Below are positions 35,901-44,405 of a DNA stretch of 51,656 nucleotides, one piece after another. The position numbers and the translations under genes are program-made. The notes under the pieces were generated by a model. That model searched no databases, was not told the DNA's origin, and saw only the letters and a program-made list of their open reading frames with translations. Source of the DNA: a bacterium (lineage in GTDB: Bacteria > Cyanobacteriota > Vampirovibrionia > Gastranaerophilales > Gastranaerophilaceae); NCBI GenBank assembly GCA_017396025.1, contig JAFQNF010000014.1, positions 1 through 51,656 of the forward strand, in the 5' to 3' direction. Every line of letters starts with the position of its first letter. The first letter of the stretch is position 1.

Positions 35901-37098
35901 TGGCAAACTTTTAAGTTCTAAAGAAAAAATAGATTTATCAAAAATAGTTTTATATCATAAAATGGGCTATATAGATATTTCATACTTAGAAAATATTGTC
36001 AAAGATGGAACTGTAAATGTTTCAGATTTGAATAATAAAATATTTGATACCCTAATGCAAACTATTGGTTTAACACCACAAGAAGTTAAATCTCATCCTG
36101 ACAAGTTAGATTTTGATAAAGATTATATGTTCTTGCTTCTTCGTACTCAAAAAACGGCTGATTTCGCATTTATAAGAGATTCTATTTATAATGATGATAA
36201 AAGGCTTCAACTTATACATGAATTACAAGAACTACTAAAAAATCAAGAGAGTTTAATCCATAATGGTTTCACGGAAGAAACCGCAACTGCATTAATTGAC
36301 TTGCTGGAACGAGTTGAATCTATGGAAGAAAAAGACGTGTTTAATGAATTCTGTAGAATTTCTCCATTTGCTTCTGTTGATATTACGGCTCAAGATGTTG
36401 CAAAACTTGCTATTCTTAAAGATTTTAAAGAACATATTCAGCATATAACTAATCCTTTGGGCCGAACTAATGCAAAAACAAAAGCTAAGTTTAAAAAAGC
36501 TGGACTTAATTATGACAAGTGGCTAAATTATTCAGAAAAAACTTCTATTGAGTTTAATGGACATAAATATGATATCAAATTGTGGGATAGAAAACCGCAA
36601 AAAGATTTATTTATGGGAAATAGAACATCTTGTTGTACCGCAATTATTGATGGTGGTAACGGCAAAGCAACGCCTATTTATCTTTCAAATACTGCGTTTA
36701 ATGTTGTTGAAATGACAGATGAAAATGGTAATATTGTTGCAATGTCTAGAATTTTTGTTGGAAAAATTGATGAAAAACCATCTGTAATTGTTGAAAATGT
36801 GGAAATAAATAATGCTTTCTTAAAAAATAGAGATGAAGCTGAGTTAAAAGAACTAAGAGATAAAATGTTTGGTTATATTGGTAATTTAGCTTCTTCGGTT
36901 TCTAATGATAACGAAATGCCTGTTTATTTCTCTAAAAATTACACAAAAGTTCCAGTTTCAGACCTCGCTGAAGAAACAAAAAAAGTTGAGTTTCTTGGTG
37001 ATATTTCATCAGAAACAGTATATTTAAATTGCGCTCCAGGATGGACATCTCTAGATGAATTAAAAGAAAACGATTGTAATTTTTATTTAATTTCTTAA
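32902..37098 (+). CDS. 1398-residue repeat protein with N-terminal FSGA motif
   Basis: GTG start at 32902 with AAGGAAAAG ahead of it. The N-terminus has VSFSGA at 26-31. Residues about 45-900 consist of degenerate helical repeats whose recurring core is a charged residue, Gly, and a short hydrophobic turn leading into a helix (AGLTVEDI near 97, RGLDPNLAL near 190, LGVPLDCL near 277, RGLEYYSAV near 364, RGANLYLAK near 422, IGVPSSDI near 474). The C-terminal part (about 1190-1398) is a different, globular domain with FMGNRTSCCTA near 1237-1247, GGNG and VIVENVEINNA. No signal peptide or membrane segment. It looks like a large scaffold or effector with a possible cysteine-containing active site; no family recognised. 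Confidence 0.8.
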   Translation: MEIFNRIDPSIQKVSSINKKQNKKEVSFSGANQVSSSDAVASMAKAKIILDNVYSKPIPYETKLKMLQEREIQEKDNGVFLSTDDETFTEMMGYVDAGLTVEDINSVYNNFWNREQNQKAAELSKFNIPYKFARDLFGYSSVSDERIEFLKKAKFDFSPKRTHFKLDEYSLKRVLRDDNEFEKFNSMYKRGLDPNLALYSMRLNDREYVGLNKALEENKTLSNSATAAYYMGSVSPEDTKKIQELAKKHKLDANDYDFWLPISKVRDLERTGKLIELGVPLDCLHNHIILEDSQVKDALEQAKLHNIPVSTSIDVYQRTIDKEEKRNVAYSLLDREENVAQYAIPLAQLDNPVVAQKAAEYMERGLEYYSAVNLASLDKTEEEKEKIISLLPIFKDISQTQTFIESDLSEEDSAKVLELAKRGANLYLAKFCLQTPSCYEKAKNIIDSNPEISLEGIYGGWEPDTLKHLDLLSIGVPSSDISFFDYSATPEDVELLKSGVKYSELKKLKEYEKNGTDVSALIPFLQKGALLSTASDLYYSKLPSSDIPVDIVMQNIIPELEGENADKIMVMAKLQHERGDDWITPEEKETLVSFLAELNNVRNVSKFVDLGFINEKALENFKELKKRGATVDNSDTAVVLSQLDYKDSAQFDRVSEMIKRNVPLEKILFSMSDDKSFIDAVKSSNKNEYRSNNITLYSHLMKFYNAGLSYEDLSTLSKECSYLSDEEFNCINEYLEKGHTLKDAIKISTYNAYMPDSYIDPEIDYEKTAERREFYSKYILKGCSYDYLTSISYSEEKMKKFVSLVEEGFEASIAQKIVTCGISPNNKKKIERIKELENSTIKEDLKKIAGNPNLYPMIDKLYDFNNYSVSAFSNLVNSDVSLKDLFASGKTFIKSPLKQAMKRPNLYLADIPLEHTEKVNGQYPTLPPDVLASYQDRMIGFFKVHMGPISRMLKYLDVDTFNQMMDKRTSIFSDELCLLDKMDDKHYELVSKLTKCRKEDGKLLSSKEKIDLSKIVLYHKMGYIDISYLENIVKDGTVNVSDLNNKIFDTLMQTIGLTPQEVKSHPDKLDFDKDYMFLLLRTQKTADFAFIRDSIYNDDKRLQLIHELQELLKNQESLIHNGFTEETATALIDLLERVESMEEKDVFNEFCRISPFASVDITAQDVAKLAILKDFKEHIQHITNPLGRTNAKTKAKFKKAGLNYDKWLNYSEKTSIEFNGHKYDIKLWDRKPQKDLFMGNRTSCCTAIIDGGNGKATPIYLSNTAFNVVEMTDENGNIVAMSRIFVGKIDEKPSVIVENVEINNAFLKNRDEAELKELRDKMFGYIGNLASSVSNDNEMPVYFSKNYTKVPVSDLAEETKKVEFLGDISSETVYLNCAPGWTSLDELKENDCNFYLIS

Positions 37099-37114
37099 TT
37101 ATGCTTTTAAAATA

Positions 37115-37126
37115 ATTGCATGCAAT
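37115..37126. promoter_or_regulatory. 12-bp palindrome before the glycan operon
   Basis: ATTGCATGCAAT is a perfect palindrome 69 bp upstream of the first gene of the glycan operon, in a 96-bp gap. Possible operator. Confidence 0.3.
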
Positions 37127-37152
37127 AGTTTTTCGTACTAGAATTTATATTA

Positions 37153-37168
37153 GATTAAACGAAATTAA
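37153..37168 (+). repeat. Left copy of a 16-bp inverted repeat flanking the glycan operon
   Basis: GATTAAACGAAATTAA; its exact reverse complement is at 50197-50212, just after the last glycan gene. The two copies bracket 13 kb containing only the glycan genes. Confidence 0.45.
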
Positions 37169-37194
37169 CTATTTATATAACTAGAGAAGTGAAG

Positions 37195-38316
37195 ATGGAC
37201 AAAAAGATTTTTGTTACTCAGCCTTTATTGCCTGCGCTAAGTGATGTTGAAGCTGAACTTGCGCAAATTTGGGCATCTAAATGGCTTACAAATATGGGTG
37301 CTAAACATAATGAACTTGAAACAAAGTTAAAAGATGTTTTAAAGGTTCCTAATGTATCTTTGTTTAATAATGGAACTATTGCACTGCTTGTTGCCATAAA
37401 GGCTTTAAATTTGCCAGCTGGTAGCGAAGTCATTACAACTCCATTTACTTTTGCTGCAACACCTCATTGTATTGCTTGGAATGATTTAAAACCTGTTTTT
37501 TGTGATATTGAACCAAATACAATGACAATTGATGCAGATAAAATAGAGGCGTTGATTACTCCAAATACTTCTGCTATTTTAGGTGTTCACGTTTATGGCT
37601 TCCCTTGTGATGTAGAAAAAATTGATGCAATTGCAAGAAAACATAATTTAAAAGTTATTTATGATGCTGCTCATGCATTTTCTACAGAGGTAAATGGAAG
37701 AAGTATTGGTACATATGGTGATATTACAATGTATTCTTTCCATGCAACTAAGTTGTATAACTCTATTGAGGGTGGATGTTTAACATATAATAATCCGGAT
37801 TTAGTCAGAAAAATTTATAATCTTAGAAACTTTGGTATTCGTTCTGAAGAATTGGTTGAAGAAGTTGGAATTAATGGGAAGATGAATGAACTTCAAGCAG
37901 CTATTGGATTATTAAATCTTAAATTGTTTAAAAATGAACAAGAAAAACGAGCTAAGGTTAAAGCTTTTTATGATGCTGGCTTAAAAGACGTTAAAGGTAT
38001 TAGAATCCCACAAATGCCATCTACTGCTACAAATTCATATCAATATTATCCAATAGTTATTGAGGATGATTATCCTTTATCTAGAAATGAAGTTTATGAA
38101 AAATTTAAAGAACAAAATATTCTTACAAGGAAGTACTTCTATCCGGCATGTCATGATTATGAGTGTTATAAGAACGATTTAGCTGTTAAACTTGCGGATT
38201 TATCAGTGGTGGATGATTTAAAAAACAAGGTTCTTTGCTTGCCATACTATGGCGATTTGGAAGAAGAGGTTCAATCAATTATTTTAAATAGGATAAAATA
38301 TGGATTCAGAAGTTAA
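37195..38316 (+). CDS. DegT/DnrJ/EryC1-family sugar aminotransferase
   Basis: 373 residues from the ATG at 37195; a GTG six bases earlier is in frame but lies in the ribosome-site region AGAGAAGTGAAG. PLP-binding Lys186 sits in SFHATKLYN and the PLP-contacting Asp157 in YDAAHA; TTPFTFAATPHC and the N-terminal FVTQPLLP/KWLTNMG pattern fit the VioA-like branch, which aminates dTDP-4-keto-6-deoxyhexoses. It should supply an amino sugar for the polymer made by the downstream genes. First gene of the glycan operon; the next gene overlaps its end by 17 bp. Confidence 0.9.
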   Translation: MDKKIFVTQPLLPALSDVEAELAQIWASKWLTNMGAKHNELETKLKDVLKVPNVSLFNNGTIALLVAIKALNLPAGSEVITTPFTFAATPHCIAWNDLKPVFCDIEPNTMTIDADKIEALITPNTSAILGVHVYGFPCDVEKIDAIARKHNLKVIYDAAHAFSTEVNGRSIGTYGDITMYSFHATKLYNSIEGGCLTYNNPDLVRKIYNLRNFGIRSEELVEEVGINGKMNELQAAIGLLNLKLFKNEQEKRAKVKAFYDAGLKDVKGIRIPQMPSTATNSYQYYPIVIEDDYPLSRNEVYEKFKEQNILTRKYFYPACHDYECYKNDLAVKLADLSVVDDLKNKVLCLPYYGDLEEEVQSIILNRIKYGFRS

Positions 38317-40657
38317 AGTTCAGGTTGTATGTGTTACCTATAATCAAAAGGATTATATTAAGGACGCTCTTGATAGTTTTATAATGCAAAAAACGAACTT
38401 TAAATTCCAAGTATTGGTTGGTGATGATTGTTCTACAGATGGTACTAGCGAGGTTGTTGCTGAGTATGCAAGAAAATATCCTGATATTATTGTTCATATA
38501 AGAAGAGAACAAAATTTAGGCTGTTTGAAAAATTTCATTGATTTGTGTGAACAAGCAAATGCAAAATACGTTGCTTTCTGTGATGGTGATGATTTTTGGA
38601 CTAATGAAAACAAATTGCAAATCCAATTTGATTTTATGGAAAAAAATGAAGATGTTAATGTTTGTGCACATAGAATATTGTTAAAGGGTGCAGATTCAAC
38701 ATGGGCATTATATGAGTATTATTCAAAACAAAGAGAACCATTCTTATTGCCTCAAAAAAAACGAGTGCCTTTGAATAAAAAAATAACAATATCTGAGATT
38801 GTTAACGAAGGTATACAAATGTCTGCTTTTTTTATTCGTTGGAAAAAAGTAGATTACTCAAGTATTTGTGAAAATGGCTTAATTGGCGATTTTCCAATTT
38901 TATTCTTTCACCTTGCTAATAAACACTTGTACATTTTTAGTGACGTAATGAGTGTATGGCGTCAAAACGGTCAGGGTGTGTATACGACATCAAAAGATAT
39001 AGATTCTCACTATATAAAAACAAGAAAAGAATATATAAAAATATTTTATTTTTTTGCTGAATATTTTAAGAAAAATTATAATTCATTTGGTGTTGTAGCG
39101 CTTGAAAATCGCTTGCGACTAGAAGTCATAAATTATATTGATTCAATTATAAAAAATGAACTTTGGTTGGAATTAGAAAAATTCAAAGAACAATATCCAG
39201 AAGAATATATTTACGTTAAATCTTTATTGCTACAATATAAATATGTTATATGTCAAATAAATAGATTAGGTGTTGAACGTGCACAAATGCTAAAAAGGAA
39301 TAGTGTGTTATCTATTTTAAAACCAAATTTAACAATAATCTATTATTTAAAGAATATAAAAATTAAAGATTTCTTAGGAAAAATCAGAAAAAAATTGTCA
39401 AATGTGGTTAAATGTTTCAATTTATTTTCTTTGTACTGGATTTTTTCTTTAGTTCCTAAAAAGAAAAATCTTTGGGTTTTCTCTGGATTTTTTAAAAATA
39501 ATTATATGGATAATACAAAATATCTATATGAGTACATTGTTAAAAATCATCCTGAAATTGATGTTGTATGGCTTACAAAAAATAAGGATGTATTGAAACA
39601 GTTACAACAAGAAAAAATGCCTGTTTTAAAAATGAAAAGTTTTAAAGGTATTTGGACAATGGCTAGGGCACAGGTAGCGTTTTCTGATCATTTTAAAATG
39701 TCTGATTATGATAGTAGGTTTGGTTTTAATGCTTGTACGAAATTTATTAATTTATGGCACGGTGTTGGTCTAAAAAGTATGGCACCATATGGAAATAAAA
39801 TAAAAAATACAAATGTGAATGGAGTTCGACTTTCTTCAGATATCTGTACAAAACCAGAAGATAGTCTTTTGACTAGAATTTTAAAAAAAATCAAGTATGT
39901 ATTCTTTGCCCCATTTCGTGAATTGTTTGAAGAATATTTAATGATTCTTTGTCCCGGAGAACAGTTCTCTCAATATAATGCAACACCTTGGCAAGTTCCT
40001 TCTTCTGCTCAATTTATGTGTGGATATCCACGTAATGTGAATTTAGCCCACAATAAAAACAAGGTCATTAATCAGTTTAAAATTATTTATGCTCCAACAT
40101 ATCGATGGATTGCAGATGATGAAACATCTATGGTTAAAATGTTTTTAGATAATATTGAAAATATTAACCAAATTTTAGAAAAAATTAATGGAACATTTAC
40201 GTTAAGACTTCATCCTCATACTTGGAGAAATTATGAAGAAAATATTTTGGCAGCCATTTCAAAATATCCTAGATTTTCAGTTAGTAAAGAAAAAGATATT
40301 TATAAAGAATTACATGAATATTCACTTATGATTTCAGACTATTCTTCTATTGTTTATGATTTTTTAATTTTAGATAGACCAATTGTCTTTTTTGCTTTTG
40401 ATCAAGAAAAATATTGTAGTGGTGATGCTTCTTTCTCAATGCCATATAAAGAAAATTGTCCCGGTGATGTTACACGTACTTGGGATGAAACGCTTACATC
40501 TATACAAAAATCATATGAAAACCCTCAATATAACAAGGAGTTGAGAGAAAAAATTTCAGAAATATTCACTCCTAAAAAATATAATGATGAGAATAATTCA
40601 GAGAGAATTGTTCAGTATGTAAAAAATAAACTAAATGAGAGAAAAAATAATGAGTAA
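38300..40657 (+). CDS. GT2 glycosyltransferase / CDP-polyol phosphotransferase (TagF-like) fusion
   Basis: 785 residues. Residues about 5-245 are a GT-A family 2 glycosyltransferase (TYNQKDYI near 13-20, DDCSTDGTS near 42-50, CDGDD near 94-98). Residues about 385-780 are a CDP-glycerol/CDP-ribitol polyphosphotransferase of the TagF type: WHGVGLK (486-492) with the catalytic His, YAPTYR, and the late SDYSSIVYDFL and RPIVFF segments. Such fusions build phosphopolyol-containing capsules. The cytidylyltransferase-SDR gene directly downstream can make the activated polyol. It overlaps the preceding gene by 17 bp and the following by 8 bp. Confidence 0.88.
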   Translation: MDSEVKVQVVCVTYNQKDYIKDALDSFIMQKTNFKFQVLVGDDCSTDGTSEVVAEYARKYPDIIVHIRREQNLGCLKNFIDLCEQANAKYVAFCDGDDFWTNENKLQIQFDFMEKNEDVNVCAHRILLKGADSTWALYEYYSKQREPFLLPQKKRVPLNKKITISEIVNEGIQMSAFFIRWKKVDYSSICENGLIGDFPILFFHLANKHLYIFSDVMSVWRQNGQGVYTTSKDIDSHYIKTRKEYIKIFYFFAEYFKKNYNSFGVVALENRLRLEVINYIDSIIKNELWLELEKFKEQYPEEYIYVKSLLLQYKYVICQINRLGVERAQMLKRNSVLSILKPNLTIIYYLKNIKIKDFLGKIRKKLSNVVKCFNLFSLYWIFSLVPKKKNLWVFSGFFKNNYMDNTKYLYEYIVKNHPEIDVVWLTKNKDVLKQLQQEKMPVLKMKSFKGIWTMARAQVAFSDHFKMSDYDSRFGFNACTKFINLWHGVGLKSMAPYGNKIKNTNVNGVRLSSDICTKPEDSLLTRILKKIKYVFFAPFRELFEEYLMILCPGEQFSQYNATPWQVPSSAQFMCGYPRNVNLAHNKNKVINQFKIIYAPTYRWIADDETSMVKMFLDNIENINQILEKINGTFTLRLHPHTWRNYEENILAAISKYPRFSVSKEKDIYKELHEYSLMISDYSSIVYDFLILDRPIVFFAFDQEKYCSGDASFSMPYKENCPGDVTRTWDETLTSIQKSYENPQYNKELREKISEIFTPKKYNDENNSERIVQYVKNKLNERKNNE

Positions 40658-42002
40658 AAATTATGCAATCATATTAGCATCTGGTTCTGGTAGTCGTTAT
40701 GGTAATGAACTGCCAAAACAGTTTGTAAAAATAGCAGGAAAGACAATCTTAGAACATACAATTGAAATATTTGAAAATGCTCCAGAAATTGATAATATCT
40801 GTGTTGTTATTACTCCTGAATATAGATATGTTGCAGAAAATATTTTGTTAAAAAATAATTATAAAAAAGTTGTTTCGTTATTAAATGGTGGAGAGACGAG
40901 AAAAGACAGTTCATTTATTGGTATAAGTTCAATAGTCGAAGAAGATGCAAATGTAATTATTCATGATTGTGCTCGTCCGTTTTTGTCTCAAAGAATTATA
41001 AAAGATTGTGTTGAAGCTTTAAAAAATTATGATGCAATTGATGTCGCTATTCCAACAGCTGATACGATTATTGAAGTGGATGAAAAAAATACAATTAAGA
41101 ATATTCCGGTTCGTGCAAATCTAAGACGTGGGCAAACTCCACAATGCTTTAAACTTTCAGTTATAAAAAAAGCGCACGAACTATCTAAAAATGATAAGAA
41201 TTTTACTGATGATTGTGGTTTGATTGTCAAATATAATTTATGTGATGTTTATGTAGTTGAAGGTGAAATAGAAAACATAAAAATTACATATCCTAGCGAT
41301 ATTTATATGGCGGATAGATTATTTCAATTAAAAAGCTCTATTTATCCACAAGAAGAAAATCTTGCAAATATAGAGGGTAAAACAATAGTTGTATTCGGTG
41401 GGACAAGTGGTATTGGTAAATGCGTTTGTGATTTGGCTTCAAAATATAATGCAAAAGTTTTTGGGTGTGGAAGTTCTACAGGATGTGATATTACTTCGTA
41501 TGACAATGTTGCAGAGTTTTTAAAAGATGTTTATGCTAAGACTGGCAAAATTGATTACATTATCAATTCTGCTGGTGTTCTTAGAATGGGTAAACTAATT
41601 GATAGAGATATTAATGACATTCAAAATGATATTAATATCAACTACGTTGGATCTATAAATGTTGCAAAGGCTGCAATCCCGTACCTAAAGGAAACAAAGG
41701 GATGTTTGTTGCTATATGCATCAAGTAGTTATACCAGAGGAAGAGCGTTGTATTCAACATATTCATCAACAAAAGCAGGCATTGTAAATTTAACTCAAGC
41801 ATTAGCAGAAGAGCTAGCTATGGATGAAATAAGAGTTAATGTTATAAATCCAGAAAGAACTGCAACTCCAATGCGATTAAAGGCTTTTGGGGCTGAGCAA
41901 AAAGGAAGTTTGTTGGAACCAGAAAAGGTTGCAGAGGCTTCAATTAAAACACTTTTATCTGATTTGACTGGTCAAGTTATTGATGTAAGAAGAGAACAAT
42001 AG
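40650..42002 (+). CDS. Cytidylyltransferase / SDR reductase fusion (CDP-ribitol synthase type)
   Basis: 450 residues from the ATG at 40650; an earlier in-frame ATG at 40635 is less likely because the family start is MxxNYAIILASG. Residues about 1-230 are an IspD/TarI-type cytidylyltransferase (ASGSGSRYG near 10-18, PKQF near 22-25, HDCARPF). Residues about 240-450 are a short-chain dehydrogenase with the nucleotide motif GGTSGIG and catalytic YSTYSSTK. The same two-domain order is found in Bcs1/Acs1 of encapsulated Haemophilus, which reduces ribulose 5-phosphate and joins it to CMP to give CDP-ribitol. Here it would feed the TagF-like domain encoded upstream. IspD activity for isoprenoids is less likely given fusion and context. 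Confidence 0.88.
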   Translation: MSKNYAIILASGSGSRYGNELPKQFVKIAGKTILEHTIEIFENAPEIDNICVVITPEYRYVAENILLKNNYKKVVSLLNGGETRKDSSFIGISSIVEEDANVIIHDCARPFLSQRIIKDCVEALKNYDAIDVAIPTADTIIEVDEKNTIKNIPVRANLRRGQTPQCFKLSVIKKAHELSKNDKNFTDDCGLIVKYNLCDVYVVEGEIENIKITYPSDIYMADRLFQLKSSIYPQEENLANIEGKTIVVFGGTSGIGKCVCDLASKYNAKVFGCGSSTGCDITSYDNVAEFLKDVYAKTGKIDYIINSAGVLRMGKLIDRDINDIQNDININYVGSINVAKAAIPYLKETKGCLLLYASSSYTRGRALYSTYSSTKAGIVNLTQALAEELAMDEIRVNVINPERTATPMRLKAFGAEQKGSLLEPEKVAEASIKTLLSDLTGQVIDVRREQ

Positions 42003-42013
42003 AAAAGGAAAAA

Positions 42014-43306
42014 TTGAGGGTGGCAAATAAAAAAAATATATTAGTTTTTCCTTGCGGAAGTGAAATAGGCTTAGAGGTTAACAGGGCCTTAGCTAAAGAT
42101 ATTCACTTTGAAATGTTTGGCGCATCTAGTTTGCCTGATCACGGTAGGTTTGTTTATAAAAATTATATTGAAGGAATTCCATTTGTAGATAGCGATGATT
42201 TTATTTCTTCAATTAATGACGTTTGTGAAAAATACTCTATAGATTTTATTGTGCCTGCACACGATAGTGTTGTTTTAAAACTTGCCCAAAATGCTGAAAA
42301 TTTAAAAGCAAAAGTTATAACATCGCCTCTTGAAACTTGCGAAATAGCTCGTTCAAAGAAAAAAACATATGATATATTAAAAGATACTGTTCTTTGTCCT
42401 AAAGTTTATAATATTTACGATAAAGAAATAAATTATCCTGTTTTTATTAAGCCAGATGTTGGGCAAGGCTCTAAAGGCGCAAAAAAAGTTGAAAATTATG
42501 AACAGTTGAAATTTGAATATGCCAATAATAAGGATATAGTTATTTCTGAACTTCTTACTGGTGAAGAATACACAATTGATTGTTTTACTAATACTGCTGG
42601 GTTGTTGCTTTTTGCAAAAGGGAGAAAGCGTGCAAGGATTAATAATGGTATTAGTGTTAATTCTTATCCTGTAGAAAATGAGAAATTTAGAGTTATTGCA
42701 GAAAAAATTAATTCTAAAATTAAATTTCAGGGTATGTGGTTTTTTCAGTTAAAAGAAAATTCAAATGGGGAATTAGCTTTGTTAGAAATTGCGCCAAGAA
42801 TTGCTGGTACAATGGGAATGTATCGTGCATTGGGCGTTAATTTTATTTTGCTAGCCCTATATGATGCGTGTGGTTTTGATATTAAATTGATTAATAATAA
42901 TTTTGATATTGAAATTGATAGGGCTCTTTTTGCAAGATACAAAACAAATCTTGAATATGAATGTGTCTATGTTGATTTAGATGACACGCTAATTTATGAT
43001 AATCTTGTGAATACAGATGTTATTAAATTCTTGTATCAGACAAAAAATCAAAATAAAAAGATAATTTTGATTTCTAAACACGAAAAAGAAATTTCAAATA
43101 CATTAGATACACATTGTATTTCATCAAAACTTTTTGATGAAATTTTACATCTTGAAAAAACAGATAAGAAAAGTTCTTTTATTAAGGAAAAAAGTGCAAT
43201 TTTTATTGATGATAGTTATGCAGAAAGAAAAGATGTTGCAACAAATTGTAGAATTCCTGTATTTTCAATTGATGCAGTTGAAACTTTATTAGATTGGAAA
43301 AATTAG
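42014..43306 (+). CDS. ATP-grasp / HAD-like phosphatase fusion protein
   Basis: 430 residues from a TTG at 42014 with AGGA upstream; a GTG at 42020 is possible. Residues about 8-300 are an ATP-grasp ligase of the carbamoyl-phosphate-synthase-like kind (PVFIKPDVGQGSKGAKKV near 142-159, FFQLKENSNGELALLEIAPR near 243-262). Residues about 315-430 are a HAD-like domain with DLDDT (D321, D323, T325) and a late FIDDSYAERKDV. In glycan clusters such proteins are thought to ligate an amino acid or similar group to a sugar; the HAD part may remove a phosphate. Both activities are inferred from family. It is 11 bp downstream of the CDP-ribitol gene. Confidence 0.78.
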   Translation: MRVANKKNILVFPCGSEIGLEVNRALAKDIHFEMFGASSLPDHGRFVYKNYIEGIPFVDSDDFISSINDVCEKYSIDFIVPAHDSVVLKLAQNAENLKAKVITSPLETCEIARSKKKTYDILKDTVLCPKVYNIYDKEINYPVFIKPDVGQGSKGAKKVENYEQLKFEYANNKDIVISELLTGEEYTIDCFTNTAGLLLFAKGRKRARINNGISVNSYPVENEKFRVIAEKINSKIKFQGMWFFQLKENSNGELALLEIAPRIAGTMGMYRALGVNFILLALYDACGFDIKLINNNFDIEIDRALFARYKTNLEYECVYVDLDDTLIYDNLVNTDVIKFLYQTKNQNKKIILISKHEKEISNTLDTHCISSKLFDEILHLEKTDKKSSFIKEKSAIFIDDSYAERKDVATNCRIPVFSIDAVETLLDWKN

Positions 43307-43307
43307 T

Positions 43308-44303
43308 ATGGAACCAAAAGTTACTATTGTTTGTATTACATATAATCAAGAAAAATTTATTAAACAGGCGCTTGATAGTTTTGTAATGCAGAAAACAAAT
43401 TTTGATTTTCAAGTAGTTATTTCTGACGATTGTTCAACTGATAGCACTCCAACTATTATTAAAGAGTATGAGCAAAAATATCCTAATATCATAAAAGCTT
43501 TTTATCAAAAAGAAAATTTGGGTTCGTTTAAAAACTATAAATTTGCACTTTCTCAAGCTAAAAGTAAGTACTTAATTGTAAACGAGGGTGATGATTATTT
43601 TATTGATGAAAACAAACTTCAAAAACAGGTTGATTTTTTAGAAGGACATCCTGACTATTCAATATGTTTTCATCCTGTCAAAATTATTTTTGAGGACAAC
43701 AAAATAAGAACGCATATTTTCCCATTAAAGAAGGAAATAAAAAAGGAGTTAACGTTTGAAAGTTTATTAAAGATGAATTTAATTCAAACAAACTCTGCTA
43801 TGTATAGATGGAAACAAAATGCTTTAGAAGAGTTGCCAGATGACATTTTACCAGGAGATTGGTATTTGCATTTGCTACATTCAAAAGAAGGGAAAATACA
43901 TGCACTATATGATGTAATGTCTGTTTATCGTCGCCATTCTGGTGGTATTTGGACAGATACAGATGTTGCACAAAAAAATCTTTATCGAAAACACGGTATG
44001 AAAATAATAAAGTTCTTTGATTCTGTTTATAGAAAGCTTACGGATAGTTCTGAAGAATATTTGAACAATGTATATCTACCAAAGTTTGTCCAAATTATGG
44101 ATAATTATTATAACTTTGGTGATGTTGATAAAATTGTTGAAATGATTAGTTCGTATCATGAAATTTTCTTAAAATCGATTAAGGTTGAAAATCCTGTTTC
44201 TAAAAAAATAAAAAAATATAAAAAGCTTTTTGTTTTACTTTTAATTGTTTCAATAGTTTTGTTAGTTTTAAATTTAATTCAATTGGCTTTAATTATTTTT
44301 TAA
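43308..44303 (+). CDS. GT2 glycosyltransferase with C-terminal membrane anchor
   Basis: 331 residues. GT-A fold at about 1-230 (ITYNQEKFIKQALDSF near 10-25, DDCSTDS near 41-47, NEGDD near 91-95). Its N-terminal 60 residues are strikingly like those of the GT2 domain at 38300, sharing ALDSF-x-MQKTNF, so the two are recent paralogues. The end is a basic stretch then a 24-residue hydrophobic tail (VLLLIVSIVLLVLNLIQLAL), predicting a tail anchor in the inner membrane with the catalytic domain in the cytoplasm. It starts 1 bp after the ATP-grasp gene. Confidence 0.85.
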   Translation: MEPKVTIVCITYNQEKFIKQALDSFVMQKTNFDFQVVISDDCSTDSTPTIIKEYEQKYPNIIKAFYQKENLGSFKNYKFALSQAKSKYLIVNEGDDYFIDENKLQKQVDFLEGHPDYSICFHPVKIIFEDNKIRTHIFPLKKEIKKELTFESLLKMNLIQTNSAMYRWKQNALEELPDDILPGDWYLHLLHSKEGKIHALYDVMSVYRRHSGGIWTDTDVAQKNLYRKHGMKIIKFFDSVYRKLTDSSEEYLNNVYLPKFVQIMDNYYNFGDVDKIVEMISSYHEIFLKSIKVENPVSKKIKKYKKLFVLLLIVSIVLLVLNLIQLALIIF

Positions 44304-44306
44304 AAA

Positions 44307-44354
44307 TAGCCACTTGGCTATAAAATCATCAAAAAACTAGCTAGTCGGCTAGTT
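44307..44354. other. Two small hairpins in the 102-bp gap inside the glycan operon
   Basis: TAGCC (44307-44311)/GGCTA (44316-44320) and AACTAGC (44335-44341)/GCTAGTT (44348-44354). Neither is followed by a strong T-run. They may be a weak terminator or an RNA-processing site that separates the first five glycan genes from the last five. Confidence 0.4.
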
Positions 44355-44405
44355 ACTTCTCTATTTTGTTAATTTTAAAATTATCCTAAGTACGAGAAGA
44401 GTCGG

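Noticed and set aside
40635..40649. Earlier ATG for the cytidylyltransferase-SDR gene
   Set aside because: Adds five residues not expected before the IspD-type start, and the ATG at 40650 has the better spaced purine-rich site.
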